Assembly (NCBI GenBank): GCA_020697375.1
Contig: JAJFBJ010000011.1
Span: 1 to 59,505, forward strand
Direction of reading: 5' to 3'
DNA: 59,505 bases
Origin: Nitrospira sp.
Lineage (GTDB): Bacteria > Nitrospirota > Nitrospiria > Nitrospirales > Nitrospiraceae
Shown here: positions 1 to 8,237 of the stretch, one piece after another
Layout of the letters: every line of letters begins with the position of its first letter
Numbering within the stretch: position 1 is the stretch's first letter
Made by a program: the position numbers and the translations under genes
Notes under the pieces: model-generated
Told to the model about the DNA's origin: nothing
The model's input: the letters and a program-made list of their open reading frames with translations, nothing else
Databases searched by the model: none

Positions 1-51
1 GAGATTGGAAGCTTCTCTTGGCACTACCTGGAGGCCGGACAAGATCTGATT

Positions 52-126
52 TGGAGCGGGAAAGGGGATTTGAACCCCCGACCCTCGCCTTGGCAAGGCG
101 ATGCTCTACCACTGAGCTATTCCCGC
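52..126 (-). tRNA. tRNA-Gly (GCC)
   Basis: Read on the minus strand, a full cloverleaf is visible. The 7-bp acceptor stem pairs 120-126 with 56-62, the T arm contains GGTTCAAATCC, and the anticodon stem flanks the loop TTGCCAA, giving anticodon GCC. The discriminator base is T and CCA is encoded at 52-54. No gene is visible between it and the window start. Confidence 0.96.
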
Positions 127-399
127 TTTGTATCCGACCGAAGCAGCGGGATTCTACCGGCCGCTGAAATGACTGTCAAGCCGACCCTTCGCAATTATCA
201 ATGGACAATTCTTCCGCCTGCACAGTGCGGCGGACAGACCTCTCAGCTTCCAAATGTAGCTCGGTATGCGCCGATAGTCGCGCTAAGTCTTTTGGCTCAG
301 AACCATCTGCTGCTTCTGTGCACTTGACGGACCCGAGGGGCTTCAGTACAGTGATTGAGGTGTTCTGTCTTTCACTTTCAGCAGCGAGGTAGCCTCAGC

Positions 400-729
400 G
401 TGACCTCCCGCCCGCAGCAGTCGATTCCTTTGGCCGCTCAAGCGATTCCCTTCGACGAATATCTCGCGTCAGGCAAAATTCCAGAAGGTCTTATCACCAG
501 TGAGTATGTCGGACAACAATTCGTCGAGCGGCTCGTCCATTACGTACTGAGCGTCCCATCCGGCAGCTATTCCATGGCACAACTCAGTCGCGTGCTCGAA
601 CAGTTAGATCCGCGCACTCAAGTCTTTTTTTTCAAACGCCTCAAGGAAAACAGTCCCGACAGTTTGAAAGATTTCGCGCCGCTTTACTACGGATTCATGA
701 ACGAGTTTCATTCCCTCCTGTTCACGTAG
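400..729 (+). CDS. Hypothetical protein, 109 aa
   Basis: I do not recognise this small soluble protein. The reading frame is open upstream to an ATG at 355, but a GTG at 400 has a GAGGT ribosome site nine bases before it and gives a compact product starting MTSRPQQ, so I prefer it. The middle is predicted helical, with a Tyr/Val-rich segment (residues ~40-60) and a C terminus rich in Phe and Tyr. No signal peptide, membrane segment or metal motif is visible. It stands alone between tRNA-Gly and a promoter-driven small gene. The function is unknown; the coding call rests on frame length, the ribosome site and protein-like composition. Confidence 0.6.
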   Translation: MTSRPQQSIPLAAQAIPFDEYLASGKIPEGLITSEYVGQQFVERLVHYVLSVPSGSYSMAQLSRVLEQLDPRTQVFFFKRLKENSPDSLKDFAPLYYGFMNEFHSLLFT

Positions 730-752
730 TCACAGCCCGGCAAAAAAATACC

Positions 753-780
753 TTGTCGGCCTTCCAATCTCAGGTATAAT
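753..780 (+). promoter_or_regulatory. Sigma-70-type promoter
   Basis: TTGTCG at 753-758 and a consensus TATAAT at 775-780 are separated by 16 bases. The expected start near 787 lies about 25 bases before the ATG at 812, so it probably drives the small gene at 812-1180. Confidence 0.6.
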
Positions 781-811
781 CCCGTGAAACCATTATGAGC
801 CAAGGAGAACT

Positions 812-1180
812 ATGAATCCTACGTTACAACGCGCCGTCACGAGTTTCTATAACCTGGTGTACGAGGCTCAAACATTCGCGACCACAATGGCGCGAATCGA
901 TACCGCTGAACAGGAACATTATGCCGGGCGCATCGAAGGCTTAAACTGGGTGCTGGACCGCTGCCAGGAACTCGAAGACATGGATACCAACATCACTCCG
1001 ACGACATTGCAACGTGTGCTGACGGAAGTGAAATCTGACTTGGACCATGAGCTTTCCGTGCAGCGTCGCGAAAAAGGCCGACGAGCCGACGGACGAGAGG
1101 AAGCTCTGACCTTCGTGGCGGATTATTTGTCCAGTTTGATCACGGCAACCGAGATCGAATCCGCAAAAACATCTGTTTGA
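812..1180 (+). CDS. Hypothetical helical protein, 122 aa
   Basis: This is an unrecognised cytoplasmic protein. It starts at ATG 812 with an AAGGAGA ribosome site eight bases upstream and a good promoter before that. The sequence is almost entirely predicted alpha-helix, rich in Glu, Asp, Arg and Leu, with charged stretches at residues ~45-60 and ~75-100. There is no signal peptide, membrane segment or cysteine pair. It may be a small helical-bundle adaptor, but that is only a guess from composition. The next gene begins 57 bases downstream on the same strand and could be cotranscribed. Confidence 0.75.
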   Translation: MNPTLQRAVTSFYNLVYEAQTFATTMARIDTAEQEHYAGRIEGLNWVLDRCQELEDMDTNITPTTLQRVLTEVKSDLDHELSVQRREKGRRADGREEALTFVADYLSSLITATEIESAKTSV

Positions 1181-1237
1181 CCGCCTGTCGGTTTGTCTCC
1201 AGGTCCATTTTACGTTAAGATCACTCTAGGGGCGACT

Positions 1238-1477
1238 ATGGCCCGTGAATGGATCGTCTTTGCCATATGTCTCGGCGTGGGGGGGCATATTGCGTTTGCA
1301 GTCATCCTGCACAGGCCCGACTTGTGGCCATGGAGCAATGCGTGGCTGTACGGATTGCTTTCTAGTGTGGCGCTCTATGTCCTGGTTCAGGTCGTCCGTG
1401 CGCTCTGGTGGGTCTGTCGCGGCAGAAGCGGAGATGGGTCTGAATCACGCGGAGAGCAGGGAATCGGTCATTTGTAA
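1238..1477 (+). CDS. Small membrane protein, 79 aa
   Basis: The product has two hydrophobic segments (residues ~5-23 and ~35-58) joined by a short loop containing HRPDLWPWSN, followed by a hydrophilic Gly/Ser/Glu-rich tail of about 20 residues. This suggests a two-pass inner-membrane hairpin. The frame opens at a TTG at 1193, but ATG 1238 has a TAGGGG-like site at the right spacing and places the first hydrophobic segment at the N terminus. I do not recognise a family. It may be cotranscribed with the helical protein just upstream. Confidence 0.6.
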   Translation: MAREWIVFAICLGVGGHIAFAVILHRPDLWPWSNAWLYGLLSSVALYVLVQVVRALWWVCRGRSGDGSESRGEQGIGHL

Positions 1478-1502
1478 ATCTCCTGAGGCCTGTCTTCGCA
1501 TA

Positions 1503-1532
1503 TTGCACAACATGCTTACCACTCAGTAAAAT
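1503..1532 (+). promoter_or_regulatory. Possible promoter for the zinc-ribbon gene
   Basis: TTGCAC at 1503-1508 and TAAAAT at 1527-1532 are 18 bases apart. The predicted transcription start falls at about 1539, on top of the ATG at 1540, which would make the message leaderless or mean that a downstream start is used. Confidence 0.3.
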
Positions 1533-1539
1533 AGCGACC

Positions 1540-1827
1540 ATGCAACGAACTTCGAGCAGATCTTTACCGCCCAATTGGCCTTCCCGATCCACAAGGCCGG
1601 GACCCGTGCCTTCACGTCAGGCGCAGCGCCCAACGGATCAATATGATTCCTTTAACGCATCCTTGCTCTATTGCGGGAACTGCCGTCAGGCCACACCGAC
1701 CCGTCAACGCCTTCTCCTCGTCCTGCCGACCGGTAACCTTTATGAATATCTCTGTGCCCGATGCGGAACCTCTACAGGGTCCAAGACAGAAAATGCATCG
1801 GGGGAGAGAGACCTTCTAACACCCTGA
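1540..1827 (+). CDS. Small zinc-ribbon-like protein, 95 aa
   Basis: The C-terminal half carries two CxxC knuckles (CGNC around residue 46 and CARC around residue 72) about 25 residues apart. This spacing fits a treble-clef or zinc-ribbon metal site. The first 40 residues are low-complexity, rich in Arg, Ser, Pro and Gln, and probably disordered. No catalytic domain is present. Such proteins can be nucleic-acid or protein-interaction modules, but the role is unknown. No clear ribosome site precedes the ATG, so the start is uncertain. It ends before the convergent Trm112-like gene. Confidence 0.55.
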   Translation: MQRTSSRSLPPNWPSRSTRPGPVPSRQAQRPTDQYDSFNASLLYCGNCRQATPTRQRLLLVLPTGNLYEYLCARCGTSTGSKTENASGERDLLTP

Positions 1828-1950
1828 CCCTTCAGGGCCCCTCGTCTGCCCGGCTCCAATAGACAGGCATGTTGTGAGTCGAAGCCATCGATGCATCCGC
1901 AATGTCGGACTGAATCATGCGGCAGGAAAACAATCTGAAAGCAATAAGGA

Positions 1951-2235
1951 CTAGGCAATCTGTTCGAGCGGGATTCCTTCATCGATCAGCATGACGGGAA
2001 TGTCTTCGCGAACGGGATAGAGAATCTTATTGTCTGAACGGATCAACCCTCCGTCCAGCTTTTCGGTAACGGGTTTCTGCGCATTGTTCTTCAACAACCC
2101 GCGCTCGATCGCCTCATTCACTTTTCGAACTAACCCATCATCGGCGAGAACCACGCCTTGCTTTGTTTCGGGACAACAGAGAATGGCCAAAAGCTCCTTG
2201 TCGAGATTGATGGTCTTCCGCACGACATCGGTCAT
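1951..2235 (-). CDS. Trm112/UPF0434 family protein, 94 aa
   Basis: The segment LDKELLAILCCPETKQGV matches the start of Trm112-like (UPF0434/YcaR) proteins, and the C-terminal NKILYPVREDIPVMLIDEGI is the hallmark of the family. Trm112 proteins are small zinc-ribbon partners that activate methyltransferases; bacterial members are less well defined. Here only the first CxxC-type cysteine pair (CC) is present, as in many bacterial members that have lost full zinc binding. The frame extends upstream to 2325, but ATG 2235 has a GAGGAG site eight bases before it and aligns with the family N terminus. It is divergent from the DUF502 gene. Confidence 0.85.
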   Translation of the reverse strand: MTDVVRKTINLDKELLAILCCPETKQGVVLADDGLVRKVNEAIERGLLKNNAQKPVTEKLDGGLIRSDNKILYPVREDIPVMLIDEGIPLEQIA

Positions 2236-2386
2236 AAATCTCCTCGCAATCTCACCGAGTGGTGTCCGGCATGTGGTAGGAAGATAGTTGAATTGGGACG
2301 AGAGATCAAGACGGTACCAAATCACTCAACATATCTGGTATCGTAGATTCACTGTCCGACATTCACCACCGAAGCAGGGATACAGC

Positions 2387-3013
2387 GTGGCTTCTTCTCA
2401 TCGGCTCGGAAGAATCTTCCTCACTGGACTCCTCGTGCTTCTCCCGGCATGGACGACCTTTCTAATCATGGCAGCCATGTTTGAGACATTGGATTCCTTC
2501 CTTATCGATTTCATCGGCGGGCCGATGAAGATCTATGCTCCGGGTTTGGGCATTCTTCTTCTCACCGCAGTCGTACTTGCGGTGGGCGCCGTTGCGACAC
2601 ATGTCATCGGCCAACGGCTCGTATCCTGGACTGAGGCGACTCTCGAGCGGATTCCGCTGATCCGCAGTATTTATCTGACACTGAAAAGCATGACCGACCT
2701 CCTGAACTATCGGACACGCTTTGGACGAAGCACGGTGGTGGCATTTCCCTTCCCTCGCGAAGGGCTCTGGGCCCTTGGTTTCGTGATGGGCTCTCCGCCG
2801 CCGGCACTTCAAATCGCACCGATGGCCGAGCTCGTCATGGTATTCGTTCCCACTGCCATCCATCCCTTTACCGGGTACTTGGCGATGATCCCAAAGACGC
2901 AATTACACCCGTTGAACTTGTTACCCGAAGAGGCATTGAAGCTGGAATTCTCGGCAGGGTTGTACCGTCCATTGCAGGGCTGGCTCACCTCGCCAACCAG
3001 GAATCCATCATGA
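2387..3013 (+). CDS. DUF502 family membrane protein, 208 aa
   Basis: This is an integral membrane protein of the DUF502 family. Two hydrophobic helices lie at residues ~8-35 and ~50-75, followed by the conserved stretch around RIPLIRSIY, typical of these proteins, and a soluble beta-rich C-terminal half with PTAIHPFTGY (members usually have a PTTPNPTSGY-like motif). Its function is not established. I chose the GTG at 2387, preceded by CAGGGA, because the upstream part of the open frame lacks family similarity. The stop overlaps the start of the next gene by four bases (ATGA), so the two are probably translationally coupled. Confidence 0.85.
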   Translation: MASSHRLGRIFLTGLLVLLPAWTTFLIMAAMFETLDSFLIDFIGGPMKIYAPGLGILLLTAVVLAVGAVATHVIGQRLVSWTEATLERIPLIRSIYLTLKSMTDLLNYRTRFGRSTVVAFPFPREGLWALGFVMGSPPPALQIAPMAELVMVFVPTAIHPFTGYLAMIPKTQLHPLNLLPEEALKLEFSAGLYRPLQGWLTSPTRNPS

Positions 3014-3528
3014 CGTCGCCCGATTGCCCGACCATCCGGCCGGCAACCCTTGACGATCTGGAGATTTTGACAGAGTTCAGCGCTGCCATGGCTTTGGAGA
3101 CGGAGCAGCGAACCTTGGATGCCAGTCGGCTGCGCATGGGGACGCAAGCCGTCATCGACCAGCCGGAACGAGGCCGATATTATCTCGCTGACATGCTGCA
3201 AGAAGCTCGTGCCGACACAGTGACGGTGGGACAACTGCTGATTACTTACGAATGGAGTGATTGGCGTAATGCTCAGTTTTGGTGGATCCAAAGCGTGTAC
3301 GTCCACCCCGCCTGGCGACGAAAGGGCGTCTATCAGTACATGCATCGCACCATCCTCGATCTGGCTCATGCACGAGCCGATGTTTGCGGCGTCCGGCTAT
3401 ATGTCGAACGGACGAATAGCATTGCTAAACGTGTTTACGACCGTGTCGGGCTTTTGCCCTCGACTTACGAGATCTATGAATCCGATTTTGTCCTGCCGAA
3501 TCCCCATGCAGCCGGCAGCACGTCTTAA
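3010..3528 (+). CDS. GNAT-family N-acetyltransferase, 172 aa
   Basis: The protein has the GNAT layout: an N-terminal IRPATLDDLEILTEF strand-helix, a central beta4 strand FWWIQSVYVHPAWRRKGVY, which is the motif-A acetyl-CoA site (R-R-K-G-V-Y in place of the usual Q/RxxGxG/A), and a C-terminal LYVERTNSIAKRVYDRVG that matches the usual N-xx-A-xx-Y-xx-G motif B. It should transfer an acetyl group from acetyl-CoA to an amine; the substrate cannot be read from sequence. Its ATG overlaps the stop of the DUF502 gene, so they form a two-gene unit. Confidence 0.9.
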   Translation: MTSPDCPTIRPATLDDLEILTEFSAAMALETEQRTLDASRLRMGTQAVIDQPERGRYYLADMLQEARADTVTVGQLLITYEWSDWRNAQFWWIQSVYVHPAWRRKGVYQYMHRTILDLAHARADVCGVRLYVERTNSIAKRVYDRVGLLPSTYEIYESDFVLPNPHAAGSTS

Positions 3529-3568
3529 CACTGTCACCTCGAAGGTGATCTGATAGGGAGGATTGCGC

Positions 3569-3949
3569 ATGCGACTGATCCCGATGTTCTTGTCCGTATT
3601 GATACTCACATTGAATGCCTGCGCATTCAGCCGGGGGACGCTTGGTGATGAGCTGAAAACGGAAGCGATCAATTCGATCAAGAAAGGGACCACGACAAGA
3701 GCCGAAGTATTGGCACAGCTGGGAGCTCCGGACCGGATGCTTCAACTGAATGGCCGTGACCTGTATCAGTACTATCGGTATGATGCTAAGGCCGGAAGCT
3801 TGCTGTTGATCCTGGTGAACTTTTCGCGCATCTCGGTCAAAAGCGACGATCTCTTCGTTCTGATCAATCGAGAGGGAACGGTGGAAGAAGTGATCGCATC
3901 AAAGCGAACAGAGGGGTTGGAGTTCCGTTTCTGGCCCTTCGGGGACTGA
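3569..3949 (+). CDS. BamE/SmpA-like lipoprotein, 126 aa
   Basis: A lipoprotein signal peptide (MRLIPMFLSVLILTLNAC, lipobox LNAC, lipidated Cys near residue 18) is followed by a compact domain with the SmpA/OmlA signature: INSIKKGTTTRAEVLAQLG, then APDRM. The family includes BamE of the outer-membrane assembly complex and many small unknown lipoproteins. ATG 3569 follows a GGGAGG site by eight bases, better than the TTG two codons earlier. The next gene, three bases downstream, is a divergent paralogue, so this is a tandem duplication. The role is inferred only as envelope-associated. Confidence 0.8.
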   Translation: MRLIPMFLSVLILTLNACAFSRGTLGDELKTEAINSIKKGTTTRAEVLAQLGAPDRMLQLNGRDLYQYYRYDAKAGSLLLILVNFSRISVKSDDLFVLINREGTVEEVIASKRTEGLEFRFWPFGD

Positions 3950-3952
3950 GCC

Positions 3953-4375
3953 ATGGCTGCCCGGAACCTGCTGCGCCTTCTGCTTCTGGTAGCAGTGATT
4001 GACAGCACCTTGGCGGGCTGTAACGTCGCGCGTGTGACCATCAACACCCCGCTGACAACGGACTCCGTCGCTTTCATTACCGAAGGCCGTACGACCCTCA
4101 GCGATGTTATCAAGGTCTTAGGCGCGCCGGACTCGATTGTAGATGCCGAGCCGGGAACCATTGTCACCTACCGCTTCCTCAACGCAAGATACTCGCGGAT
4201 CAACTTCGGGTGGCTGGTCAAACCCTGGTCGCCGGTGGATCCGGACCTAGTGTTCTCCCGGTCTGGCCTCGGAACCGATGCCTTCGAGCTAATATGCGAT
4301 GCCGATTGGATCGTGTCTCACCATGCCTTTGTTCGTCACGGTGCGGAGCCGCCTTTCACCCCGTATCCGTTCTGA
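3953..4375 (+). CDS. BamE/SmpA-like lipoprotein, 140 aa
   Basis: A signal peptide ends in LAGC (Cys at about residue 23). The mature part carries FITEGRTTLSDVIKVLGAPD, the same G-R/T-T-T-x-x-V-x-x-x-L-G-x-P-D pattern as the upstream lipoprotein, followed by a strand with YRFLNARYSRINFGW. It is a diverged tandem copy with a longer C terminus that has no match in the first copy. Three bases separate the two genes, so they are almost certainly cotranscribed. The specific function is unknown. Confidence 0.75.
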   Translation: MAARNLLRLLLLVAVIDSTLAGCNVARVTINTPLTTDSVAFITEGRTTLSDVIKVLGAPDSIVDAEPGTIVTYRFLNARYSRINFGWLVKPWSPVDPDLVFSRSGLGTDAFELICDADWIVSHHAFVRHGAEPPFTPYPF

Positions 4376-4834
4376 CGCGCATCCCGCACAGACGTACAAA
4401 TTGCCGCTCATGTACCGTCTCGTTATAATGCCGCCCATGGGTGCACGTTCCTTACACGATCCTTCGTGCAACTACACCCTCCTCACGTCCTCAAATCCTG
4501 ATCGACTGCGACATCGCACTTATGCAACCAACCAATGTCGCCCATTGCGCTGGAGCTACCGCTGCTCAAATCTAGAAATGATTCAGTCAGAGCAAAGTGT
4601 CCCTCTGACGCTTGCTCTATCAGACAGGCGTGATCAGCGGAGCCATTGGGCATGGGCGTTGCCGATGGGAATGATTTCCTTCCCATATGAGACCAATTTT
4701 GTAGTCGAGAAACAAGCAAGCGCTGGCTGGCCATGGCTATTCATTCAGAATAACCCTTCACATGGTCGTGACGGTCAGGGTGGAGATACTATACGATCTG
4801 ATTGTCCCATCGTTAGCAAAGGATGTTGCTTGAC
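4376..4834 (+). other. 459-bp intergenic region with promoter, no convincing gene
   Basis: No open frame here has a ribosome site or protein-like composition. A strong promoter lies near its left end (4401-4429), and just after it is an imperfect hairpin with arms TGCACG (4442-4447) and CGTGCA (about 4465-4470). The region is therefore either a 400-base leader of the peptidase gene at 4835 or contains a small RNA. I see nothing else. Confidence 0.45.
4401..4429 (+). promoter_or_regulatory. Strong sigma-70-type promoter
   Basis: TTGCCG at 4401-4406 and a perfect TATAAT at 4424-4429 are exactly 17 bases apart, close to the sigma-70 consensus. The predicted start is near 4436, about 400 bases before the next gene. 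Confidence 0.55.
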
Positions 4835-6103
4835 ATGAACCGATTGAGAACAGGTTTCTACCGAGTCGGACTGTGCGCCGCGATCATTCTGCTGAACTTC
4901 TCTTCCACTGCCTGGAGCCTAGAGGGGTCCATCGATAGTCTCCCTGACCACAGCAGATTACGAGCCCGTGCATTGGGAGTGAGCATAGGGCAGATGCAGA
5001 CGGGACCGCTCAATGCCATTACGGACGTGGCCGGGGTGAAGGTCGGGCAAGTCACAGTGATCCGAGGAAATGGTCCTCTGCAGCCCGGACAGGGGCCGGT
5101 CAGGACCGGTGTAACGGTCGTCGTTCCACGAGACGACGTCTGGCGGAACAAAGTTCCGTCAGGAGCATTCGTCTTGAACGGCACTGGAGAAATGACCGGC
5201 CTGGCCTGGGTTGCCGAATCGGGATTCCTGGAATATCCCATCGCCATGACGAACACGCTCAACGTGCCTCGGGTGGCCGATGGAGTCATCAGCTGGATGC
5301 TTAAGCAATATCCCGGCATCGGTATCACCGATGATACCCTGACACCTGTTGTCGCCGAATGCGACGACAGCCGACTGAATGACATTCAAGGACGCCATGT
5401 CTCGGAATCAGATGTCATGCAAGCCTTGGATGAGGCGTCGTCGGGACCGGTCAAGGAAGGAAGTGTCGGAGCCGGCACCGGCATGATTTCCTATGGATTC
5501 AAGGGAGGCATCGGCACGGCCTCGCGACGCCTCCCCGACAGGCTCGGCGGATTTACGATAGGGGTTCTCGTCAATGCCAACCATGGCCGCCGCGCCGAGC
5601 TGATTATGAACGGAGCGCCGATCGGTCAGCGATATGACTCGGAGGCGGTTCATTCGAATCTGTCACCAAATGCGGTGCTTGAGAGTTCCCATGCCTCACG
5701 AGAAGGGACTTCCGGAAATGCCGAAGGGTCGATCATCATCATCATCGCCACGGATGCTCCACTCGACAGCCGCCAATTGACTCGCTTGGGAAAGCGAGCT
5801 GCATTAGGACTCGCCCGCACAGGTTCGACCGCTCGGCATGGGAGCGGGGATTTCATGCTGGCGTTCTCGACCGGCAATGTCATTCCCCATTATCCCAGCG
5901 AACCGACCTTTTTACTCACACATCTGGCCGACAACCATCTCAATCCACTGATCACCGCCACCGTCGAAGCCACCGAGGAAGCGATTCTCAATGCGCTCAC
6001 CGGGGCCACCACAGTCGTCGGACGAGACGGGTTCCGCGCTGAAGCCATTTCTATCCCACGCCTACGAACACTTCTTTCCACCGACAGTACAACAAATCCC
6101 TGA
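4835..6103 (+). CDS. Exported P1/DmpA-family aminopeptidase, 422 aa
   Basis: This is a member of the self-processing S58/P1 peptidases (DmpA D/L-aminopeptidase, BapA beta-aminopeptidase). After an N-terminal signal peptide (hydrophobic residues ~10-27, cleavage near AWS-LEG) come the family motifs ITDVAGVKVGQVT, NGTGEMTGL, SVGAGTGMISYGFKGGIG and GVLVNANHGRR. The autoprocessing site EGS-IIIIIATDAP follows, with predicted nucleophile Ser299 directly after Gly, and then SGDFMLAFSTGN. The precursor is expected to cleave itself at Gly298-Ser299 into alpha and beta chains. Start: ATG 4835 gives the signal peptide and has AAAGG eleven bases upstream; ATG 4823 abuts that site. It lies alone behind a long leader. 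The substrate is unknown, but periplasmic peptide or beta-amino acid turnover is likely. Confidence 0.92.
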   Translation: MNRLRTGFYRVGLCAAIILLNFSSTAWSLEGSIDSLPDHSRLRARALGVSIGQMQTGPLNAITDVAGVKVGQVTVIRGNGPLQPGQGPVRTGVTVVVPRDDVWRNKVPSGAFVLNGTGEMTGLAWVAESGFLEYPIAMTNTLNVPRVADGVISWMLKQYPGIGITDDTLTPVVAECDDSRLNDIQGRHVSESDVMQALDEASSGPVKEGSVGAGTGMISYGFKGGIGTASRRLPDRLGGFTIGVLVNANHGRRAELIMNGAPIGQRYDSEAVHSNLSPNAVLESSHASREGTSGNAEGSIIIIIATDAPLDSRQLTRLGKRAALGLARTGSTARHGSGDFMLAFSTGNVIPHYPSEPTFLLTHLADNHLNPLITATVEATEEAILNALTGATTVVGRDGFRAEAISIPRLRTLLSTDSTTNP

Positions 6104-6185
6104 CGATACCCGGTGGCGTCCGCCAGCTTGCTTTTGGCCGGCTCCAGGGCTATTCTCCCGCGTATAGATTCGGCACAGGAGGGCT

Positions 6186-6413
6186 ATGGCTGATTATCAC
6201 ATTGGGGGAGGCCTCGCACTTCTGACAGCGCTTGAGAAGACTGAGAAGTTTGCAGAATTTTTGAAAGCTCGAATGGCTCGCGCGCTGGAAACGCAAGACC
6301 CGACTGAGTTGCACTATCTGCTCGCCCAGCTCGACGATTACCATTCGTATATGTGGCGCTACTATAAACAATTGGCTTCCAATCGACCCGAACGCATGAA
6401 CCCGGGTGTCTAA
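6186..6413 (+). CDS. Hypothetical protein, 75 aa
   Basis: This short soluble protein, mostly helical, starts at ATG 6186 five bases after a good GGAGG site. It is rich in Leu, Ala, Tyr and Asp, with a compact aromatic C-terminal helix (YHSYMWRYYKQL). No known motif is recognised. It sits between the DmpA-type peptidase and the FIST protein, 42 bases before the latter, and may be cotranscribed with it. The good ribosome site and amphipathic helices make it a credible real gene of unknown function. Confidence 0.65.
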   Translation: MADYHIGGGLALLTALEKTEKFAEFLKARMARALETQDPTELHYLLAQLDDYHSYMWRYYKQLASNRPERMNPGV

Positions 6414-6455
6414 AAGAGTCTCACAATCGTTCCTGATCCTCGCCATAGACCGCCG

Positions 6456-7655
6456 ATGATTGTCACTCCTTCAACCGTCCGTTTTGCTTCGGCCCTCACC
6501 CGTCAGGGTGAAGTCCGCCCAGCGACGGAAGAATTGATCCGAACAATCCGAGAACAATTGGGCCCCAGCCGCATCAACGTGGCGTTTTTATTTCTTTCGT
6601 CACATCATATCGATCATGCCGAAATCCTATCGCAGACCCTTCGCACCCGGCTGCCCCTCGACATATTGGTGGGCTGCACAGGTGAAGGGGTCATCGCCAC
6701 AGGGCGCGAAGTTGAAAACGGACCGGCAGCTACTCTTTGGGCCGCCCATTTGCCTGAAGTCACGTCGCATCCGCTACGGCTTTCCTTTTCAGGCATACAT
6801 GATCAATTTTCATTGCAAGGATGGCCAGAATCCGACTTTGCTGTGGAAGCGGCTCCGGTCATGATGCTCTTTGCAGATCCCTTCTCCACGCCCATGCAAG
6901 AGGTCCTGGCCGTCATCGAGGAACGCTATCCGAATGCCATCGCACTCGGGGGCCTGGCGGGCGGCGGACAGGATATCGGTGGAAATCGATTGGTTCTCGA
7001 TGATCAGGTGTATGCCGATGGGCTGGTCGGGGTGGCCATGACAGGAAACCTTTCCGTTCGTACCGTTATATCGCAAGGCTGTCGCCCCATCGGTGACCGG
7101 TTTATCGTGACCAAGGCGGAGCACAACGTGATCCAGGAACTTGGCGGAATCCCTGCCTTGCATTGTCTGGAGACAGTCTTTGGAGGTCTGACTGCCAATG
7201 AACGGGCTCTGGCACAACGAGCCCTCCATATCGGGATCGCGATGGATGAACAGCGTGCTCAATTCCTGCGAGGAGATTTCCTAATTCGCAACCTGATCGG
7301 CGCAGACAAACAAACCGGCGCAATCGTCATCGGAGATGTCATCCAGGAAGGGCAAACCGTTCAATTCCATGTTCGCGATGCACAGTCCGCGGACGAGGAT
7401 TTGCGTGCCTTACTCGCATCGCCCCCTTTCCTCGACACATCAAAATCGATGGGAGCCTTACTATTCAGTTGTTGCGGCCGCGGACGAGGACTGTTCGGCT
7501 GCGCGAACCATGACGCGGCCGTCATCCAGGAACGATTGGGAAACATTCCCATCGGGGGATTTTTTGCCCAGGGCGAAGTGGGACCTGTCGGAGGACGGAA
7601 TTTTCTTCACGGTTACACAGCCAGTATCGCGGTCTTTTCTGACCCAAACCAATGA
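6456..7655 (+). CDS. FIST-domain protein, 399 aa
   Basis: The protein spans both halves of the FIST sensory module. The N-terminal FIST domain (residues ~20-235) includes RLPLDILVGCTGEGVIATG and the AIALGGLAGGG strand. The FIST_C domain (~240-390) ends in the typical MGALLFSCCGRGRGLFG segment and IPIGGFFAQGEVGPVGG. FIST domains are thought to sense small ligands, possibly amino acids. They are often fused to signalling domains, but this one is stand-alone and cytoplasmic (no signal peptide or membrane helix). It has no obvious partner nearby except the 75-aa protein just upstream. Confidence 0.93.
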   Translation: MIVTPSTVRFASALTRQGEVRPATEELIRTIREQLGPSRINVAFLFLSSHHIDHAEILSQTLRTRLPLDILVGCTGEGVIATGREVENGPAATLWAAHLPEVTSHPLRLSFSGIHDQFSLQGWPESDFAVEAAPVMMLFADPFSTPMQEVLAVIEERYPNAIALGGLAGGGQDIGGNRLVLDDQVYADGLVGVAMTGNLSVRTVISQGCRPIGDRFIVTKAEHNVIQELGGIPALHCLETVFGGLTANERALAQRALHIGIAMDEQRAQFLRGDFLIRNLIGADKQTGAIVIGDVIQEGQTVQFHVRDAQSADEDLRALLASPPFLDTSKSMGALLFSCCGRGRGLFGCANHDAAVIQERLGNIPIGGFFAQGEVGPVGGRNFLHGYTASIAVFSDPNQ

Positions 7656-7743
7656 GATAGCACTCATATCAATTTTGATGAGCCGAGATGGGCCGTAGGC
7701 ATTCCACTCTCGCCTGACTCGACCGCTGCACAAGGAGATACGC

Positions 7744-8187
7744 ATGAAGATTCGCTTCTGGATTACAACCTGCGGTATGGTAGCACTTTTATTGATGAGC
7801 ATAGGGAGGCCTAACATGGCGCAAAGTGACCCCACCGGCTCCAACCCTGAAGTTACCACCGAGTCCGGCTTGAAATACATAGACCTCGTGGTGGGAACCG
7901 GCCGCGTAGCCGCATCGGGAAATCACGTCACCGTGCACTACACCGGCTGGTTGACGAATGGAACCAAATTCGACAGTTCCGTGGACCGGCACGACCCCTT
8001 TTCCTTTCCAATCGGTTCAGGCAAGGTCATCCGCGGATGGGATGAGGGGGTTGCCGGCATGAAGGTGGGCGGCAAGCGAAAATTGACCATTCCTTCCCAA
8101 TTGGGATATGGAGCTCGTGGCGCCGGCGGCGTCATTCCTCCGAATGCCACCCTAGTATTTGATATAGAACTATTGGAAGTCCGATAG
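7744..8187 (+). CDS. Exported FKBP-type peptidyl-prolyl isomerase, 147 aa
   Basis: A signal peptide (hydrophobic residues ~9-22, cleavage near NMAQ) precedes one complete FKBP domain. The domain begins at ESGLKYIDLVVGTG and contains VTVHYTGWLTNGTKFDSS, then GSGKVIRGWDEGVAGMKVG, LGYGARG, IPPNATLVFDIELLEV; the Tyr, Phe, Asp and Trp of the proline-binding pocket are all present. It should catalyse cis-trans isomerisation of prolyl bonds in the periplasm. The start at ATG 7744 follows AAGGAG. The short form without an N-terminal dimerisation domain resembles minimal FkpA/FklB-like enzymes. It lies upstream of gcvT with a 50-base gap. Confidence 0.95.
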   Translation: MKIRFWITTCGMVALLLMSIGRPNMAQSDPTGSNPEVTTESGLKYIDLVVGTGRVAASGNHVTVHYTGWLTNGTKFDSSVDRHDPFSFPIGSGKVIRGWDEGVAGMKVGGKRKLTIPSQLGYGARGAGGVIPPNATLVFDIELLEVR

Positions 8188-8237
8188 GGCTTTCTGCGCA
8201 GCAGTCTAACGCCTTAGACGGACCTGCCACACATCGA

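Noticed and set aside
4299..4838. 179-codon plus-strand frame between the lipoprotein and the peptidase gene
   Set aside because: It overlaps the end of the lipoprotein, has no ribosome site, and its product does not look like a protein family.
8188..8237. Hairpin GTCTAA-CGCC-TTAGAC before gcvT as glycine riboswitch
   Set aside because: Only a 6-bp stem; the 50-base gap is too short for a riboswitch.
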